A DNA stretch of 53,201 nucleotides from contig NZ_JACHCE010000002.1 of the NCBI RefSeq assembly GCF_014200605.1, positions 1-53,201 of the forward strand, written 5' to 3'. The stretch comes from Pedobacter cryoconitis (GTDB lineage Bacteria > Bacteroidota > Bacteroidia > Sphingobacteriales > Sphingobacteriaceae). Positions 6,663-15,637 of the stretch are shown in pieces (position 1 is the first letter of the stretch; every line of letters starts with the position of its first letter). The translations under genes and the position numbers were made by a program. The notes under the pieces were generated by a model that searched no databases, was not told where the DNA came from, and saw only the letters and a list, made by a program, of their open reading frames with translations.

Positions 6663-9572
6663 CTACTTCCCGCAAAGGGACAAATAAGGACAATATGTAC
6701 AATTATCGACTATTGTTGTATGTATAAAAGGGATTTCAGGATTAAATAGTTCCTCCAGTTTTTCTCTTAACAGCCTGCTAAAATCTATTTTCAGACTTTC
6801 TAAATGTTCGGCCTGCAACTGTAATTTCCTGCCTCTTCCCTCAGAAAAGTTAAATAATGTACCCTCTTTCCTCATCTTACGGATCAGATACAAATTAGGC
6901 TCCATCCCGGTTATCCCTCTGGACTGTTCATAGACATAAGTGTAAAAAAGAGTTTGGATCAGGGCTTTGTTCTGTTTATCAGTTTCTGCATCAAAAATCT
7001 CTTCCAGAGAACTATATTGAAGCTCATCACGCCCCGTTTTATAGTCAACGACCCTTGTTACCCCATTTTTCTGATCTACTCTATCTATAATCCCATGTAA
7101 AGTAACCTGTCTTTCTACACCAGCGACACTGATCTTAAAATAAATTTCATCTTTGCTTTCCAGCCCTATAATAGAAAATGGGGCTTCTTTTTCGTCATGG
7201 TCCAGAATTACATTGGCATATTCAGATACAATGGCCAAAACCACCTGCTGCATTCCATTTGCAGTCAGAGCCTGTTTTTCATCGTCATACATCACCTTCA
7301 CAAAAGCTGTTTCAGCTAACCTGGGCAGATATTTCCGCTGTTCAACAATGCGTTCTTTAGTAATATAAGGGCTTTCTGTTTTTAGTTCTTCATAAAATTT
7401 CTCCAGTACAAAATGGAGCATTGAACCAATATAGTTGGCTTCCAGGTTCTCAGAGAGTTCTTTTGGCTCTTCTATTTTAGCGATATATTTATAAAAAAAC
7501 TGAACCGGGCAGTTGAGATAGGTAGTCAGGGCCGTTGCCGAGATCCTTACCGAAGGGTCCTGCTGATCCAGATACAGCCCTAAACGTTTTAATATTTCTC
7601 CTTCTTTTTTAACATTGACGGTGACCGGATGCTCTGTTGCTACAGCCTGCGACTGGTCATAATAAGTAAAGCTATGACCACTTTCAAACTCCAGCTGTCT
7701 TAAAAACCTGCTTGGTTCACCTGTGGTATTGTCATCTGCCTGACCATTATAAACCAGGCTTATTTTTCTTGAACGCTGCAATAACCGGTAAAACATATAA
7801 GCCGATATCGCATCCTGATTTTCAAGTACAGGCAGGCCGTAAGCTCTCCTGATGCTATCGGGAATAAAACTTGGCGAGGCGCTGACCTGTGGTAAAATAC
7901 CTTCATTAACGCCTAATATATAAACATGATCAAAATCAAGGCTCCTGCTTTCCAGTAAACCCATAACCTGTACACCTTCCAAAGGCTCTCCGCTTAAAGG
8001 AACAGCAATCCCCTGTACCGCTTTTTGGATCAGTGATAAAACAAAAGGTAAAGGTAACCGGGAAGTAAACTCTGCAAGTGTATCATGTAAGCGGTTTAAC
8101 TCTTTAATCGTGGCAATAAATAAGTCTACCTCGGTCTGTTTTAATGTTTTCTCTTCTACCTGCTGCGTTAAAACTAATTTTAAAACCTCCTGAAGATTGA
8201 CAATGGCAGAAGTCCCTGTATTTCTTTTTGTAAAAAATAAGGCTGCTAGTTCTCCTGAGCGTTGCAATAAAGGAATATCTACCTCAACTAATTGCTTATT
8301 TAAGATCTCCAGCTGTAAAGTATTCCGTGTTTCCTGCGAAATACCTACAAGCGGATGTGATAAAAATGCTTCTACCTCTCTATGGTTTACAGTATCTTTT
8401 TTTCCGCTGGCTAATTGTGATTGTACAGAAAGCCATATATCTGCCAGTCCAAAAATAGAGGTCGCCAGCAAAGGATAACCCATGGTAACGTTCAGTTCTA
8501 CAGCTAACCGCTTCCCTTCTGCGTTGTAATGCGTAGGAATAGTCTGCAAAACAGGCAAGAGTAAACTTTCATCTGCAAGGATTAAAGCTATTTTACCTGC
8601 ATTATCTGCGTCTTCCAGTATAGGGTAATCTTCTTCCAGTTCTTTTTGCAGGATTTTTGCCTGTGTGGTCTGTCCTTGTGTCTTGTAGACTTTAATTTCT
8701 TTTTTCTGCGCTTTAATCAGGGGCCTGCTCTGACCAAGCGCATTAGGTAAACCCAGCCTTTGTATATTTTTACGGAGGAATAATCCCGCTTCCTGGGTAT
8801 CATCCTCCATATAATAAGTATCTGTATCAAAATAGAAAAGTGCTTTTTCAGCTTCATTCCAGCGTTTGAAGATGGCAGCTTCGGCATTGCTTAAGGCATT
8901 AAATCCGGTAAATACTAATTTACCATCTGCAAAATCATCAATAAAACCAGGCTTTTCTGCAGTTCCATTAGCCAGCTTCCGATATACATGTGCCATAGAA
9001 GTCAGCCCTTTTTCGGCCAGCGCCTGATGGAAACCACGATATAACTTAGGCATCCTGCGCCACATCCTGATAAACTGCTCCTGGTGATTTTTCTGTTTCC
9101 CTGTGGAAAACGATGTCCAGAACTGCTCCAGAAATTGCTGCTGTTCTATTGTGAGATGCTGAAAATCCTTTTCAATGACGGCAATATCTTCCAGTTCTTC
9201 AAATAGCTGATCTGAATTGACCAGATCATTATCAATCTGTGCAAAGTCACTCAGTATAATCCTGGCGACAGGATAAAAGACATCAGGATTAATTTCTTTT
9301 GCCCCCTCAGCTTTCAGCAGTTCGTTGTATTGCTGATGCAGCGTAAAAAACTGCGTAAAGCCATCAGCGATCAGTAAATCTGTAGAAAGTGCAAAAAATT
9401 CCTGAATTGTATAAAACGACGGACTCCAGAAAGGTTTGCCTATGGTGTCTGCCAAATGATGCTGTAAATAAGATACAGGTCTTTTATTGTTAAATATTAC
9501 AGCAGAATTGTGCAGTTTATTCCCTAACCTGCCTACTAAATCTTCTGCAACTTCTTTTAAAAATGCTTTCAT
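6663..9572 (-). CDS. addB: AddB-like PD-(D/E)XK nuclease with Fe-S cluster
   Basis: This protein of 969 residues is the partner subunit of an AddAB-type double-strand-break resection enzyme. The C-terminal third is a RecB-type nuclease: His720 in the first helix, Asp830 (GIIDRVD) and Asp843-Tyr-Lys845 (VVDYKTG) form the PD-(D/E)XK site. Cys688 (LNCPVQFF) together with Cys958, Cys961 and Cys967 (CTYCPYLSLC at the C-terminus) give the four ligands of the 4Fe-4S clasp known from AddB and RecB-family nucleases. The N-terminal part is a degenerate helicase-like scaffold without a Walker A motif, as expected of AddB. It begins one base after the addA stop, so the two are cotranscribed. The AddB name is by architecture and context. 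Confidence 0.85.
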   Translation of the reverse strand: MKAFLKEVAEDLVGRLGNKLHNSAVIFNNKRPVSYLQHHLADTIGKPFWSPSFYTIQEFFALSTDLLIADGFTQFFTLHQQYNELLKAEGAKEINPDVFYPVARIILSDFAQIDNDLVNSDQLFEELEDIAVIEKDFQHLTIEQQQFLEQFWTSFSTGKQKNHQEQFIRMWRRMPKLYRGFHQALAEKGLTSMAHVYRKLANGTAEKPGFIDDFADGKLVFTGFNALSNAEAAIFKRWNEAEKALFYFDTDTYYMEDDTQEAGLFLRKNIQRLGLPNALGQSRPLIKAQKKEIKVYKTQGQTTQAKILQKELEEDYPILEDADNAGKIALILADESLLLPVLQTIPTHYNAEGKRLAVELNVTMGYPLLATSIFGLADIWLSVQSQLASGKKDTVNHREVEAFLSHPLVGISQETRNTLQLEILNKQLVEVDIPLLQRSGELAALFFTKRNTGTSAIVNLQEVLKLVLTQQVEEKTLKQTEVDLFIATIKELNRLHDTLAEFTSRLPLPFVLSLIQKAVQGIAVPLSGEPLEGVQVMGLLESRSLDFDHVYILGVNEGILPQVSASPSFIPDSIRRAYGLPVLENQDAISAYMFYRLLQRSRKISLVYNGQADDNTTGEPSRFLRQLEFESGHSFTYYDQSQAVATEHPVTVNVKKEGEILKRLGLYLDQQDPSVRISATALTTYLNCPVQFFYKYIAKIEEPKELSENLEANYIGSMLHFVLEKFYEELKTESPYITKERIVEQRKYLPRLAETAFVKVMYDDEKQALTANGMQQVVLAIVSEYANVILDHDEKEAPFSIIGLESKDEIYFKISVAGVERQVTLHGIIDRVDQKNGVTRVVDYKTGRDELQYSSLEEIFDAETDKQNKALIQTLFYTYVYEQSRGITGMEPNLYLIRKMRKEGTLFNFSEGRGRKLQLQAEHLESLKIDFSRLLREKLEELFNPEIPFIHTTIVDNCTYCPYLSLCGK

Positions 9573-9573
9573 C

Positions 9574-12500
9574 TTAAACCAGAATCAATTCGCCAATTGT
9601 GGCATAAAATAAATAGGTACTTACTTTCGGATAACCCATTTCCTGCAAAAGACTACGGTAACCATGTACTTGTTTCACATGGTTGCGGCTTTGTTTTTTT
9701 GTAAACTTATAATCAATCACAATCACTTCATCTTTTGCCGTAAACAAGACTTTATCAGGGCGGTAACTTTTACCTGTAATATCTATAATGCTCTTTTCAT
9801 TGATACTCTGAGTACTATTCAATAATAAATTCTGAAGATCAGCATGCTGCAAAACATTAATAGCCTGCTTTTTGAAATCTGCAATCTCTTTTTCTTTAAA
9901 AAAGCCTTCAGTTAACATCTGGCCTAAAACCTCGTCCACTTCGCCTGTATCCGCAGCGCGGGCCAATACCTCATGTAAGATACTTCCTTCACGTCCGGCA
10001 CTATCATTTAATAACATATCCAGCTCTTTTTTTCTGAGGTCACTATTAAAAACTTCGCTGAGCCTTTCTGATAAAGGATATTCTTTCAGGTTGATCAATA
10101 CCGGTCCGACAGGTTTTGCCCCTCCACCAGAATTTTTTTTCACCACTTCTTCTTCCAGGAGAAATTTCCCGTCAGCAGTCAGCTGGTCTTCAAATATCCT
10201 GATCAGCAAATCGCCAATAGTACTGACGGTATCAGTCTTTTTTCCTAAACAACTAATATATAAATATTCCTTAGTCCGGGTAGTGGCTACATAAAGCATA
10301 TTCAGCGCATCCATATTATTATAAAGCAATTCTTCATAATAAGGAATGGCAACGGCCGATGCCCCTAAGCTGGAAGTAAATTTCAAAGGAATACTCTGCA
10401 ACTGATGATATGGGGTATTTGCAGCAGGTACCCAAAAGATAGTATTGATTTTACCATTGATATCCCAGTTACAAAACGGGATCATGACTACTTTAAAAGC
10501 AAGCCCTTTAGATTTATGAATTGTAATGACCTGTACTGCATCTGTACTTTCGGACGAAGGCAGTGTTTTCCGGCCTCCTTCTTCTTTCCAGTATTTTAAA
10601 AATGAGGTAATCCCTTTTTCACCCTGACGGCCGATATTCCCTGCAAGATCCCTTAAAGCAAATAAATAAGGCAGATGACTGGAATAAGCAGCTTCGTTCA
10701 GGCCATAGGCCGAAATCAATTTCTCCAGTAACTCTGGTAAAGGCTGCTGCATCCAGCTGCGCCAGTTCTCACACAAACCAGCAGGTAATAGGTCTTTCAG
10801 TTCTTCCAGCTGTTTACTCTTCAGGTTAAATAAAGAGGCAGGATCAAGCGTCCGCTGTTGCAGCTGTGCATATAAACTGATACAATTTGCTTTATATAAA
10901 GCCGTATTGGCCGGCATCCCTGCCATAACCATTAAAGTATCAATCAATATTTTTACTGCCGTATTGTTAGCAATCAGCAGTGCTTCGCCCGAAATCACAT
11001 TGATGTTATGCTCCATCAGGATATCCACTACTGCAATCGCTTCTGAATTGGAACGGACCAATACACAGGCATCACCTGGCTGATAACGTTTTTCTTCTAC
11101 CAAAAGCCTTTTAAGGGTTTCAACCATTTTGCGCAGGGCTTCTGCTTTGAAGCTTGTTTTATTTAATGGGGCGTCGTTTTCATCTGTTTTCAGTACATTA
11201 AAATCTATTGTGCCGCCATCCGCTGTCCTAGTTGTAAGCTGCTGTTCTGCTTCTGCATAAACATCAGTGATGATATGGTTAAAGCCCTTTTCTTCCCACC
11301 ATTCATTCAAAGCAAGCTGGGCTGTCTGCCCTTCTACTGTACTATTAATGTTTCTCTGCATTAATATAGGCAGGGCTTTGAACAGAATATTATTAAAGTT
11401 GATAATGTTTTTGGTACTTCTGTAGTTTTCTTCCAGGCTGGAATCTACTACATAAGCACTACCTATATCTTTTTTTGCCTCCTGGTGAAGAATATTCCAA
11501 TCTCCATTACGCCATCTGTAGATAGATTGTTTGACATCTCCTACAATCAGGTGGTCGATCAGTTTACCATTTGCTTCTGCCAGCGCATTTTTTAACAAAG
11601 GCCTGAAATTACCCCATTGATTAGCCGAAGTATCCTGAAACTCATCAAATAAAAAGTGACGGTAACGGCTGCCGGTCTTCTCCCATATAAATGCGGGGTT
11701 ATCATCGTCATCGCCAGTAATCCCTTTCAGAAGATTCTGTGCATCACTAATCAGTAAACTTCCGCTTTCCTCTCTGTAGGTTTTCAATAAAATGGCCATC
11801 TCCTGCATCAGGCGCAGGTAATATAAATTCTTATTAAAGGCCTGGGCGAGAATATAATCAGGCAATCCTTCCGTATAAGTTGTATACAGCTTTCGGATCA
11901 CCGGATTCAGGGCATCATATAAAGAGGTATCACTTCCTGGTTTAAACCATTCATCCGGTTCATCGATAAGTTTGGCTAAGCTTTCCAGTTTAGCGAAATC
12001 CTCCTTTTTTTCCAGGTCAAAGTCTTCATCCACAATCTTTTTTAAATTATTAAGCGGAGACCTGGATTTTCCTTTCAGGTTATCCGGATTAATTCGCGAA
12101 GATTCAAAAATCTCCAGGGCTTTTGCAGATAATTGCTTAATTGTATCCTGAAACAGTTTAATCTGTTTCTTAGTGTCTTTATGGTAATTGCCGAACAGTG
12201 CATTCATATCGGTATGCTGAACCAATTCCTGGATCGCATTGTCGAATGGCTGATAGCGTTCTTTAAAAATCTCCCCTGCAAGATCTGTCAGCTCAGATCT
12301 GTAATTCCAGCTTATATTATTACTGATCCTGTCTAAAGCCAGGTCAATGATCCATTGCAATAAATCTGGATTAACATCTAATTGTTCATCCAGTTTATCT
12401 GCCAGTTCATTTTTCACCTTATCAAGGTTCATCTCCAGTTTATAACCGGAGTCAAGTCCAAGTTCAAAGGCAAAGCCCCGGATTACTTTCTGGACGAAAC

Positions 12501-12837
12501 CATCAATAGTACTTACTGAGAACCGGCTGTAATCGTGGAGGATTCTTTTATAAATTCTGGCTGATTTCTCCTGTAATGTGGCTGCATTTAAATCAGGGTG
12601 TGCCTGTAAAACCAGTATTCTATAGTCATCGACGTCCTGATCTCCCGTAGCAAAGCCCCTTAACACTTCCATGATACGGGTTTTCATCTCTTCGGTAGCC
12701 TTATTGGTAAAGGTCACCGCAAGTATCTCCCTGTACTTGGTTTCACCAGACAGTAAGAGTGTTAAGTAATGTGCCGTAAGGCTGAATGTTTTACCTGAGC
12801 CTGCCGAAGCTTGTAATATTTTGAGTGGTTGAGGCAT
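9574..12837 (-). CDS. addA: AddA-like UvrD/RecB helicase-nuclease
   Basis: This protein of 1087 residues is a superfamily 1A DNA helicase for recombinational repair of double-strand breaks. Walker A is QASAGSGKT (9-17). Motif Ia is AVTFTNKA (40-47). Walker B with the DEFQDT box is at 398-403, and VGDVKQSIYRWRNGD is motif III. Motif V (VITIHKSKGLAF) and motif VI (MLYVATTRTKEYLYI) are visible. A C-terminal PD-(D/E)XK nuclease domain follows, with GREGSILHEVLARA and VIVIDYKF near residue 1045. It is encoded immediately upstream of the AddB-like subunit with a 1-base gap. It is divergent from the thioredoxin-like gene across a 137-base region that carries an inverted repeat. Confidence 0.88.
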   Translation of the reverse strand: MPQPLKILQASAGSGKTFSLTAHYLTLLLSGETKYREILAVTFTNKATEEMKTRIMEVLRGFATGDQDVDDYRILVLQAHPDLNAATLQEKSARIYKRILHDYSRFSVSTIDGFVQKVIRGFAFELGLDSGYKLEMNLDKVKNELADKLDEQLDVNPDLLQWIIDLALDRISNNISWNYRSELTDLAGEIFKERYQPFDNAIQELVQHTDMNALFGNYHKDTKKQIKLFQDTIKQLSAKALEIFESSRINPDNLKGKSRSPLNNLKKIVDEDFDLEKKEDFAKLESLAKLIDEPDEWFKPGSDTSLYDALNPVIRKLYTTYTEGLPDYILAQAFNKNLYYLRLMQEMAILLKTYREESGSLLISDAQNLLKGITGDDDDNPAFIWEKTGSRYRHFLFDEFQDTSANQWGNFRPLLKNALAEANGKLIDHLIVGDVKQSIYRWRNGDWNILHQEAKKDIGSAYVVDSSLEENYRSTKNIINFNNILFKALPILMQRNINSTVEGQTAQLALNEWWEEKGFNHIITDVYAEAEQQLTTRTADGGTIDFNVLKTDENDAPLNKTSFKAEALRKMVETLKRLLVEEKRYQPGDACVLVRSNSEAIAVVDILMEHNINVISGEALLIANNTAVKILIDTLMVMAGMPANTALYKANCISLYAQLQQRTLDPASLFNLKSKQLEELKDLLPAGLCENWRSWMQQPLPELLEKLISAYGLNEAAYSSHLPYLFALRDLAGNIGRQGEKGITSFLKYWKEEGGRKTLPSSESTDAVQVITIHKSKGLAFKVVMIPFCNWDINGKINTIFWVPAANTPYHQLQSIPLKFTSSLGASAVAIPYYEELLYNNMDALNMLYVATTRTKEYLYISCLGKKTDTVSTIGDLLIRIFEDQLTADGKFLLEEEVVKKNSGGGAKPVGPVLINLKEYPLSERLSEVFNSDLRKKELDMLLNDSAGREGSILHEVLARAADTGEVDEVLGQMLTEGFFKEKEIADFKKQAINVLQHADLQNLLLNSTQSINEKSIIDITGKSYRPDKVLFTAKDEVIVIDYKFTKKQSRNHVKQVHGYRSLLQEMGYPKVSTYLFYATIGELILV

Positions 12838-12916
12838 TTGGTGAAGTTAGGACATTTTTTAAACAGACTCTTATCATCTCATGACAATTTCCTTTCAGGA
12901 ATTGTATACATTTAGG

Positions 12917-12948
12917 TTTCTTTGAATTTAGCTTAAAAATTCAAAGAA
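12917..12948. promoter_or_regulatory. Perfect 12-bp inverted repeat between divergent genes
   Basis: TTCTTTGAATTT (12918-12929) and AAATTCAAAGAA (12937-12948) are exact inverted copies separated by 7 bases. The left arm overlaps TTTCTTTG (12917-12924), a near match to TAnnTTTG reading towards the thioredoxin-like gene. The mirrored arm gives a similar element facing addA. It may be an operator in a shared promoter region, or a hairpin in the leader of the thioredoxin-like gene. Confidence 0.5.
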
Positions 12949-12974
12949 CAACAAAATTATTAAAACGATTGAAG

Positions 12975-13523
12975 ATGAAGAAACTATCATTAGTTCTATT
13001 AGCTACACTGGCGATTTCGACCGCAACCTTTGCACAGGCAAAAAAAGTTACAGCACAAAAAAAAGAAGTAAAAGTAAAGGAAGAAGTAAAAATATATAAT
13101 CCTGATGCGGATGCAAAGGCAGATATTACTGCTGCTGTAGCCAAAGCTAAAAAAGAGAAAAAACATGTATTCATCCAGGTTGGCGGAAACTGGTGTTCAT
13201 GGTGTATTGCCTTTCATCACCTGGTAGATAATACGCCAGCTTTAAAAGCGTATTTGAATGACCATTATGAGACTGTACTGGTAAACTATAGTAAAGAAAA
13301 TAAAAATGAGGCTATCATGGCTAGTCTGGGTTATCCTGGCCGCTTTGGTTATCCGGTTTTTGTAATCCTTGACGGTGATGGTGAGATATTACACATCCAG
13401 AACTCAGGTTATCTGGAAGAGGGAAAAGGACATAGTGCAAAAAAAGTGACTGAATTTCTTCAGGGCTGGACTTATGAAGCTTTAGATCCGGCGACTTATG
13501 CTCAAAAAGACACTAATAAATAA
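12975..13523 (+). CDS. Secreted thioredoxin-family protein
   Basis: This protein of 182 residues starts at ATG 12975; a TTG two codons earlier is also in frame but adds nothing to the signal peptide. The N-terminus KKLSLVLLATLAISTATFAQ is a clear Sec signal peptide ending at A-Q. After a Lys-rich linker (22-40) comes a thioredoxin fold with the redox pair Cys74-Ser-Trp-Cys77 in GGNWCSWCIAF. A cis-Pro candidate follows in GRFGYPVFVI. It probably acts as a periplasmic disulfide reductase or oxidase; the substrate is unknown. It resembles the DUF255/thioredoxin_7 group more than classic TrxA. It converges on the Rrf2 gene with only one base between the stops. Confidence 0.85.
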   Translation: MKKLSLVLLATLAISTATFAQAKKVTAQKKEVKVKEEVKIYNPDADAKADITAAVAKAKKEKKHVFIQVGGNWCSWCIAFHHLVDNTPALKAYLNDHYETVLVNYSKENKNEAIMASLGYPGRFGYPVFVILDGDGEILHIQNSGYLEEGKGHSAKKVTEFLQGWTYEALDPATYAQKDTNK

Positions 13524-13524
13524 G

Positions 13525-13965
13525 TTATTTCTTTAAGGATAGCATTCCATTCATCAGTTCATCGTTGAACTCTCCAATTTTAGTTTCATGGAGCATAATA
13601 TGAATCTTATTTCTGATATCCTTAAATTCATTATGCAATGGGCAGGGGTTAACCTCTGAACATTGCTTGAGGCCTAAACCGCATCCATAAAAAATATCAT
13701 TTCCATCTACAGCTGCGACAATATCGCTCAGTGGCCTTTCTAAGGAGGCACTATCCAGATAAAACCCACCATTGGGGCCTTTTGTAGACTGCACAATTCC
13801 CCTGCGGCTTAAATCCTGTAAGATTTTTGCCAGGAATGGTTCAGGCGAATCGATCCCTACTGCAATTTCTTTAATGCCTACCCGACCGGTTTGTCCGGCT
13901 GTTCTGTGTGCAATAAAGAAAACTGACCTGATTGCATACTCACATGTTTTTGAAAATATTCCCAT
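13525..13965 (-). CDS. Rrf2-family regulator, NsrR/IscR-like
   Basis: This protein of 146 residues is a winged-helix Rrf2 regulator. The DNA-binding part (1-75) includes EYAIRSVFFIA and the wing TKGPNGGFYL. Three cysteines, Cys95, Cys102 and Cys108, are spaced as in Rrf2 proteins that bind an Fe-S cluster (NsrR, IscR). It is divergent from hmp, the standard NO-detoxifying target of NsrR. It is therefore probably an NO-sensing repressor: an intact cluster would allow DNA binding, and nitrosylation would release it. I leave the gene symbol empty because cluster type and ligand have not been tested. The 214-base intergenic region carries candidate operators for both genes. Confidence 0.87.
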   Translation of the reverse strand: MGIFSKTCEYAIRSVFFIAHRTAGQTGRVGIKEIAVGIDSPEPFLAKILQDLSRRGIVQSTKGPNGGFYLDSASLERPLSDIVAAVDGNDIFYGCGLGLKQCSEVNPCPLHNEFKDIRNKIHIMLHETKIGEFNDELMNGMLSLKK

Positions 13966-13979
13966 CTCTGATTGTATAA

Positions 13980-14012
13980 CAAAGATAACAATAAATTAAC
14001 CATAGAATGGTT
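13980..14012 (-). promoter_or_regulatory. Promoter and possible operator of the Rrf2 gene
   Basis: On the minus strand, TATCTTTG (13980-13987) matches TAnnTTTG and lies 14 bases upstream of the Rrf2 start codon. Immediately upstream is the inverted repeat AACCAT-AGA-ATGGTT (13998-14012), between the -7 and -33 positions. Autoregulation through it is possible but unproven. Confidence 0.5.
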
Positions 14013-14046
14013 GTTCATTTTTAGTCATTAATCTCAGACTGAATAC

Positions 14047-14095
14047 AAAAATAATAAAAGACTATTTTATCTTTTATTATTTTTCACTACCTTTG
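14047..14095 (+). promoter_or_regulatory. hmp promoter overlapped by a long palindrome
   Basis: The arms AAAAATAATAAAAGA (14047-14061) and TCTTTTATTATTTTT (14070-14084) are exact inverted copies of 15 bases with an 8-base spacer. Four bases downstream, TACCTTTG (14088-14095) is a perfect TAnnTTTG element. The palindrome therefore covers the -33 region and the promoter spacer. A bound Rrf2 dimer would exclude RNA polymerase. The sequence is directly visible; the identity of the bound regulator is inferred from the neighbouring gene. Confidence 0.7.
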
Positions 14096-14179
14096 ACCTA
14101 ACAAATCATACCCCTAAACCCATTTCAGCTGCAAAGGCGCAGCTAAATAAAAGACAAAAAGGTATTTATATATTTTATT

Positions 14180-15391
14180 ATGACTGACGAACAAAAAAAA
14201 CTCATCACAGCGACAGTACCAATTTTAAAAGAAAACGGCGTTTTATTGACTACACATTTCTATCAGAGAATGTTTACGCACAATCCAGAGCTCAAGAATA
14301 TATTCAACATGGGAAATCAGCAGAGCGGGAAACAACAAACCGCTCTGGCTATGGCAGTATTAGCCTATGCAGAGAATATAGCCAATCCTATGGTTCTGCT
14401 CCCGGTGGTAGACCGCATTGGGCATAAACATACCAGTTTAGATATACGTCCTGAACACTATATCATTGTTGGTAACCATTTAATTGAATCCATTAAAGAA
14501 GTTTTAGGTGATGCGGCAACCCCTGCAATAGTAGACGCCTGGGTCTTAGCCTACCAGCAACTGGCCAAACTGATGTCAGGCCATGAGGCACATCTTTACG
14601 AAAACCAAACCCAGCAAACCAATGGATGGACAGGCTGGAGACCTTTTAAAGTGGGCAGAAAAATAGTAGAATCAGCCGAAATCACTTCCTTCTACCTCTA
14701 TCCTACCGACGGTGGAAAAGTTCCTGCCCATCATCCTGGTCAGTACCTGAGTGTGCGTACCTTCCTTCCTGACTTAAACTTAAAACAAGCGCGTCAATAC
14801 AGTATTTCAAGTGCTCCCAACCACGAATACTACCGCATTTCTGTTAAAAGAGAAAAAGGCCGGAACATAGATGCAAATGGCCTGATCAGTAATCACCTGC
14901 ACGATTACGTCAACCAGGGCGATATCATAGACATCACCTCTCCGGCAGGAAATTTCGCGCTTACAGAAAATCCAACCGCACCAATAGTTCTGATTAGTGG
15001 CGGCGTAGGTCTTACCCCGTTGATGAGCATGCTTCAAAGCCTGACAGAAAACGATCACAAACACCCGATTACCTGGTTACACGGTTGCAGGAATAAATCA
15101 GTTCACGCATTCAAAGATCAGTTAAATCAGATCACTACCACAAAAAGCAATGTAAAGCAGCATACCTTTTATAATGTCGTTACACCCGAAGATATCGCAA
15201 ACGGTATCCTGGAAGGTCATCTGGATATTAACAGCATTCCAGAATTACCCAATCATCCGGACACAAGTTATTTCATCTGTGGCCCATCAGCATTCATCCA
15301 AAAACAGTATCAGGATCTGCAGGACATTGGAATTGACAAAAAATCAATCTTTTTCGAAGAGTTCGGTCCGCAGGTGCTGCAATTAAGCTAA
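14180..15391 (+). CDS. hmp: Flavohaemoglobin, nitric oxide dioxygenase
   Basis: This protein of 403 residues converts NO and O2 to nitrate using NAD(P)H, detoxifying NO in the cytoplasm. The N-terminal globin domain (1-140) has the distal Tyr28 (THFYQRMF) and Gln52 and the proximal haem ligand His84 (IGHKHTSL). It is followed by a ferredoxin-reductase-type FAD domain with RQYSISSAPN, and then the NAD domain with LISGGVGLTPLMSML. The C-terminus FFEEFGP is typical of the family. All three domains are complete. It is divergent from the NsrR-like regulator, with a palindrome over its promoter, which fits NO-inducible expression. A very strong hairpin terminator follows. Confidence 0.96.
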   Translation: MTDEQKKLITATVPILKENGVLLTTHFYQRMFTHNPELKNIFNMGNQQSGKQQTALAMAVLAYAENIANPMVLLPVVDRIGHKHTSLDIRPEHYIIVGNHLIESIKEVLGDAATPAIVDAWVLAYQQLAKLMSGHEAHLYENQTQQTNGWTGWRPFKVGRKIVESAEITSFYLYPTDGGKVPAHHPGQYLSVRTFLPDLNLKQARQYSISSAPNHEYYRISVKREKGRNIDANGLISNHLHDYVNQGDIIDITSPAGNFALTENPTAPIVLISGGVGLTPLMSMLQSLTENDHKHPITWLHGCRNKSVHAFKDQLNQITTTKSNVKQHTFYNVVTPEDIANGILEGHLDINSIPELPNHPDTSYFICGPSAFIQKQYQDLQDIGIDKKSIFFEEFGPQVLQLS

Positions 15392-15547
15392 CCCAAAGGC
15401 TGCATCTCACCAACAGCAATTGACACCAACCAGCATATCAAAAGCTATTTGCGCAAAACAGCGAATAATTACCTGAACAAAGGCAACAGAAAGGGGGCGA
15501 TTTCCAGGAAAGGAGAAGCCCCATAGGTGGAGGATTGAAAATCTGAT

Positions 15548-15629
15548 AAAAAAACAAGCCCTGCTATATTTCGGCATCAGAACTCTTGAAAAGAGGGCGT
15601 AGCCGGAATATAGCAGGGCTTGTTTTTTT
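15548..15629. terminator. 28-bp inverted-repeat bidirectional terminator
   Basis: The arms at 15548-15575 (A7, CAAGCCCTGCTATATTTCGGC) and 15602-15629 (GCCGGAATATAGCAGGGCTTG, T7) pair over 28 bases with a single wobble. The 26-base loop holds a second small hairpin, CTCTT-GAA-AAGAG. It has a T run on both strands and lies between convergent hmp and the GH3 gene, so it should terminate both. It is unusually long for an intrinsic terminator. Confidence 0.85.
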
Positions 15630-15637
15630 CCCCAAGA

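Noticed and set aside
9574..12837. Helicase-nuclease pair as a phage-defence system
   Set aside because: Domain order, Fe-S cysteines and motifs fit the housekeeping AddAB recombination enzyme, and no defence genes are adjacent.
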